From Candidatus Bipolaricaulota bacterium (lineage in GTDB: Bacteria; Bipolaricaulota; Bipolaricaulia; UBA7950; UBA9294): a stretch of DNA of 8,585 nt. This document shows, piece after piece, positions 6,010-8,585 of this stretch. A program made the translations under genes and the position numbers. The notes beneath the pieces are model-generated. The model did no database searches, was not told the DNA's origin, and worked only from the letters and a program-made list of their open reading frames with translations. The DNA is taken from contig JAGYNL010000165.1 in assembly GCA_018399865.1 (NCBI GenBank), positions 1 to 8,585 of the forward strand, read 5' to 3'. How positions within the stretch are numbered: position 1 is the first letter of the stretch; the number at the start of each line of letters is the position of its first letter.

Positions 6010-7500
6010 TCATCTTACCAGCCCCGATTTTTGCAGGTACTCTATGTCGCTGTGCGGAATAAGCTTGTGTCCAATAATCTGGTAGGCCTCATGTCCCTTG
6101 CCCGCTATGAGTACCACGTCACGCGCTGCAGCGAGCTCGAGGGCTTTTCTTATGGCCTGTTTGCGATCAGCAATTCGTTCATACCCGCCACCTGTAGGCA
6201 TCCCAGCCGCGATCTCAGCAATAATAGCTTCCGGGTCCTCCTGTTTGGGATTGTCAGTTGTCAAGATAGTGATATCTGCAAGCTCTGCGCTAATTTTCCC
6301 CATAATTGGCCGTTTCCCCTTATCGCTTTGCCCTGCACAACCAAATACACAGATTACTGTATCGTGGTAAGGTCGAAGAGACAGGAGCATGTTTTCCAGA
6401 GAATCGGGGCTATGAGCGAAGTCAACTACCACTGTTGCTCCATTGATCGCCTGGAAGAATTGATAACGCCCCTTCACGCTTCTGGCGGATGCTAACCTTG
6501 CGCTTGCTTCCTGTAGACTTATGCCCCCTTCGGCCGCTACGGAGATGGCAGCAAGCGCGTTATTCACATTGTGAAAAGCAGGTAAATTGATTTCCACGCG
6601 GACGATTTCCTTGCCGTGGACAACATCAAACTGCGTTGACTTAAGCGATAATCTAATATCTTTTGCTCGATAGGAAGCATCTTGTGAACTGCCATAAGTG
6701 ACCGCTTTGCCCTTTGCCGCCGCTACAAACAGCGAAGCCATTGGATCATCAGCATTGATAACGGCTACAGCATTCTTTTTTAGGCTACTAAACAAGATTA
6801 GCTTTGCTTTCAGGTAGCTTTCTTGGTCGGAATGAAGATCGTAATGGTCGCGGGTCAGGTTGGTGAACACCGCCACGTCAAAATCTACACTATCCAAACG
6901 ATGTAATGATAGCCCAGCAGATGAGGCCTCCACTATCAGGTTCTCTTTTCCAGCAAGCTTTGCCTCCATCGCAATACGCTGCAAGATAGGGCTTTCCGGG
7001 GTAGTAATCCCTTGTAGGTTTCTGCCTTGATTGCTCACTGTGCTGATAATTTCGCTTCTCTCTTCACCCAGTAGATGTGCCAGCAGATGGCAGACGGTTG
7101 TCTTTCCATTAGTACCGGTGACACCAACCGTGAATAGCTTTCTTGTGGGGTTTTCGAAAAAGGTTGACGATAAAACCGCAAGCGCGCGCCTGGAATCAGA
7201 AACCCGAAGTGTTGGCACCGCACATGAAACATCCTGCTGCACAACTACAGCACATGCCCCACGGGCAATAGCATCCCCGATAAACAGGTGTCCATCAGTT
7301 AAAAAACCGTGTATTGCCACAAACATATATCCCGGCTTTATCACACGTGAATCTTGAGTTAGTCCAAGAATCTCGATTTGATCCCAGTCTTGCTTTGGAG
7401 TTAATCCAACAGCTCTAGCAAGAGATGCAACTGACTGAGCAACTGGGTGGTTGGAGGATTTCGATGATACAGCTTCTTCAGGTACTGTTCTGTGGTTCAT
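6010..7500 (-). CDS. murE: UDP-N-acetylmuramoyl-tripeptide synthetase (MurE), divergent
   Basis: This 496-residue cytoplasmic Mur ligase adds the third amino acid to UDP-MurNAc-L-Ala-D-Glu in peptidoglycan synthesis. The N-terminal UDP-binding domain includes LTQDSRVIKPGYMFVA (47-62). The ATPase domain has the P-loop GVTGTNGKTT (126-135), TTPES (166-170), and the probable carbamylated Lys233 in YLKAK. The C-terminal domain has GCAGQSDKGKRPIMG (387-401), DNPK (416-419) and GKGHEAYQ (467-474). Length matches the family. Several conserved spots differ from the usual form: DNPR of diaminopimelate-adding enzymes is DNPK; GCGGDRD is GCAGQSD; YAHTPD is FAHSPD; HLDYHG is HYDLHS. The third-position amino acid therefore cannot be assigned safely. 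The start lies four bases after the methyltransferase stop, with a weak GGGAA site upstream, so translation is probably coupled. Confidence 0.92.
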   Translation of the reverse strand: MNHRTVPEEAVSSKSSNHPVAQSVASLARAVGLTPKQDWDQIEILGLTQDSRVIKPGYMFVAIHGFLTDGHLFIGDAIARGACAVVVQQDVSCAVPTLRVSDSRRALAVLSSTFFENPTRKLFTVGVTGTNGKTTVCHLLAHLLGEERSEIISTVSNQGRNLQGITTPESPILQRIAMEAKLAGKENLIVEASSAGLSLHRLDSVDFDVAVFTNLTRDHYDLHSDQESYLKAKLILFSSLKKNAVAVINADDPMASLFVAAAKGKAVTYGSSQDASYRAKDIRLSLKSTQFDVVHGKEIVRVEINLPAFHNVNNALAAISVAAEGGISLQEASARLASARSVKGRYQFFQAINGATVVVDFAHSPDSLENMLLSLRPYHDTVICVFGCAGQSDKGKRPIMGKISAELADITILTTDNPKQEDPEAIIAEIAAGMPTGGGYERIADRKQAIRKALELAAARDVVLIAGKGHEAYQIIGHKLIPHSDIEYLQKSGLVR

Positions 7501-7504
7501 ACCC

Positions 7505-8053
7505 TTAGTTCCCGGATGCTAAGTCTTCCATCCTACCTGGCAAACGGTAAAGATAGATCGGGTGACCAGCGCGGTCGTGGCCAACCTCCGCCGGCTTCCA
7601 TCCCCGCATCGGATGATAGTATGAGACAATGCGCGCCCCACGCTGGAGCTGACGAAGTAGCTTGTCCTGTAGCTTGTAGTTTGCCCTAGAAGAAAGGAAA
7701 AGAACTACAACATCTGCGTTATGCAGATCGACCTTATACATGTCCCTTAGCCAGATTTCAACCCGCTGGCTTACGCCCATAAGAAATACCCGAACACGAG
7801 CCCATAGCACACGCGCCGGATCAATCTCTATTCCGATTCCTTGAGCCCCAAACAATTTTGCCGCCGCTATCACGATGCGCCCATCGCCACAGCCCAGGTC
7901 AATTACCGTTTCTCCTTGATGTACCTGGGCAAGGACAAGAATCCGACGTACGGTCTCTTTGCCCGTCGGCTGCCACAATGCATCAAGGGTAAAGTTCCAG
8001 ATCACCCAAATGGCAGAAATCACGCCAAAGCAGATCGCGATAGCGATGATCAT
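7505..8053 (-). CDS. Membrane-anchored class I methyltransferase, FAM173-like
   Basis: The 182-residue protein starts with a hydrophobic helix (about residues 2-21), probably a membrane anchor, then a compact SAM-binding Rossmann domain. Motif I is DLGCGDGR (52-59), with acidic Glu76 in GIGIEID for the ribose. RIVIAAAKLFGA (59-70), the RANYKLQDKLL segment (123-133), and RIVSYYHPMRGWKP (141-154) match the pattern I know for FAM173 / ATPSCKMT proteins, which in animals are mitochondrial lysine methyltransferases acting on ATP synthase subunit c or the ADP/ATP carrier. Bacterial relatives have no settled substrate; a membrane protein is a reasonable guess. The ATG immediately follows the stop of the upstream gene with no evident ribosome site, so it is probably translated by coupling; murE follows after four bases. 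Confidence 0.85.
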   Translation of the reverse strand: MIIAIAICFGVISAIWVIWNFTLDALWQPTGKETVRRILVLAQVHQGETVIDLGCGDGRIVIAAAKLFGAQGIGIEIDPARVLWARVRVFLMGVSQRVEIWLRDMYKVDLHNADVVVLFLSSRANYKLQDKLLRQLQRGARIVSYYHPMRGWKPAEVGHDRAGHPIYLYRLPGRMEDLASGN

Positions 8054-8506
8054 CTAAAACGAGAAGCTGACACCGCCCTCAAAGATCGGCCCGTAGGTGA
8101 TTGCAGAGCTGGAAAAGCGGACAACGTAATGCAGATCAACAAAGACACTTACCGGTGGAACAATAAAGATATGTGTCCCAGCAAGTGAGTCGATCGTCCA
8201 TCCATTAAAACCGCTTGGCGTGAGGGCAATTCCTCCTCCCAGCCCGACAAACGGCATAAAGGGAAATATAGGATAGTAACCACACGCAATCCCATTCATG
8301 GTCATCAAACCATTGATTCCAGAATTTACAGCAATCCCTACCTGTACGCGCAGGCCAAAATGGTCCAGAAATAGCGTCTCGGTTGTCGTTCCAACCATGA
8401 TAATCCCTGTTGGGTCGATGCCCGCGCCGATGCCAATCGAAGTGGCGCTCGCCCATACTGAAACGAGCATCAAAGCAATGATTGCAACAACGATGCGCTT
8501 GTTCAT
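8054..8506 (-). CDS. Small exported outer-membrane beta-barrel-like protein
   Basis: From the ATG at 8506 the precursor has 150 residues. It has a clear signal peptide: MNKR, a hydrophobic core (about 5-18) and an AxA cleavage site (Ala19-Ser-Ala21). The mature part is Gly-rich with alternating hydrophobic segments and ends in GGVSFSF, the C-terminal Phe signal recognised by the BAM machinery. About eight beta strands would fit, as in small OmpA/OmpX-like barrels. I do not recognise a named family and see no enzyme motif. An in-frame GTG at 8512 would add two residues, but AAAGGAG (8512-8518) is five bases before the ATG at 8506 and supports that start. It is the first gene of the operon that continues into the methyltransferase and murE. 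Confidence 0.75.
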   Translation of the reverse strand: MNKRIVVAIIALMLVSVWASATSIGIGAGIDPTGIIMVGTTTETLFLDHFGLRVQVGIAVNSGINGLMTMNGIACGYYPIFPFMPFVGLGGGIALTPSGFNGWTIDSLAGTHIFIVPPVSVFVDLHYVVRFSSSAITYGPIFEGGVSFSF

Positions 8507-8511
8507 GTTCA

Positions 8512-8518
8512 CTCCTTT
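8512..8518 (-). promoter_or_regulatory. Ribosome-binding site of the beta-barrel-like gene
   Basis: AAAGGAG on the minus strand, five bases before ATG (8506-8504). It overlaps the alternative GTG start at 8512-8510 and so argues against that start. Confidence 0.7.
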
Positions 8519-8571
8519 CCTTTACTCTAATACTACCGCCAACAAAAACAGCGGCACAGGTCCAAAGAAAA

Positions 8572-8585
8572 GGGGTCAGATGTCA
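8572..8585. repeat. Partial palindromic repeat GGGGTCAGATGTCA at right edge
   Basis: GGGGTCAGA (8572-8580) is the reverse complement of 18-26 at the left edge. It is cut off by the end of the window, so the full element cannot be seen. Confidence 0.4.

Noticed and set aside
6004..6495. Plus-strand open frame (163 codons) opposite the end of murE
   Set aside because: It is antisense to the conserved C-terminal MurE domain and has no family features.

Overview
The window is 8.6 kb of densely coding bacterial DNA of moderate GC. It holds ten well-supported protein genes and one doubtful small ORF. I see no rRNA, tRNA, CRISPR array, transposase gene or phage gene. The host is most likely a diderm (outer-membrane) bacterium, because one gene encodes a short exported protein with an AxA-type signal peptide and a C-terminal Phe typical of outer-membrane beta-barrels, and another encodes MurE, a peptidoglycan ligase. 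An anaerobic lifestyle is plausible from the COG0731-type radical SAM protein, the Nim-like flavin-binding protein and the COG1237-type metallo-hydrolase, but this is inference. I cannot name the phylum; an uncultured anaerobic lineage would fit.

Left part (1-3784, plus strand): a radical SAM protein with a C-terminal winged helix; a small four-helix membrane protein preceded by a promoter-like TTGACG/TAGCAT pair; a possible 54-residue ORF; then a tight trio of Mrp/NBP35-type Fe-S carrier ATPase, YfcE-type metallophosphoesterase and COG1237-type metallo-beta-lactamase-fold protein. The trio is joined by a 4-base overlap and a 24-base gap and is surely one operon.

Middle part (3785-6009): a convergent intergenic gap, then a 12-helix MFS transporter and a Nim-like split-barrel flavoprotein, both on the minus strand. 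The MFS gene has its own good promoter (TTGACA-16-TAGACT). The TTG that would give the longest reading frame is the first half of that -35 box, so the real start is the ATG at 5320.

Right part (6010-8585, minus strand): an operon read from the right edge inwards, with an outer-membrane beta-barrel-like protein, a membrane-anchored FAM173-like methyltransferase and a divergent MurE. The genes are separated by 0 and 4 bases. Placing a cell-wall ligase with an envelope protein and a membrane-tethered methyltransferase, outside the usual division/cell-wall cluster, is the most distinctive arrangement here. MurE also carries DNPK where the usual diaminopimelate-recognition motif is DNPR.

Both ends of the window carry the same short motif in opposite orientation (TCTGACCCC at 18-26, GGGGTCAGA at 8572-8580). 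This suggests dispersed repeat elements at or just beyond the edges. Nothing here is a clear new defence or mobile system; the candidates worth following are listed as findings.
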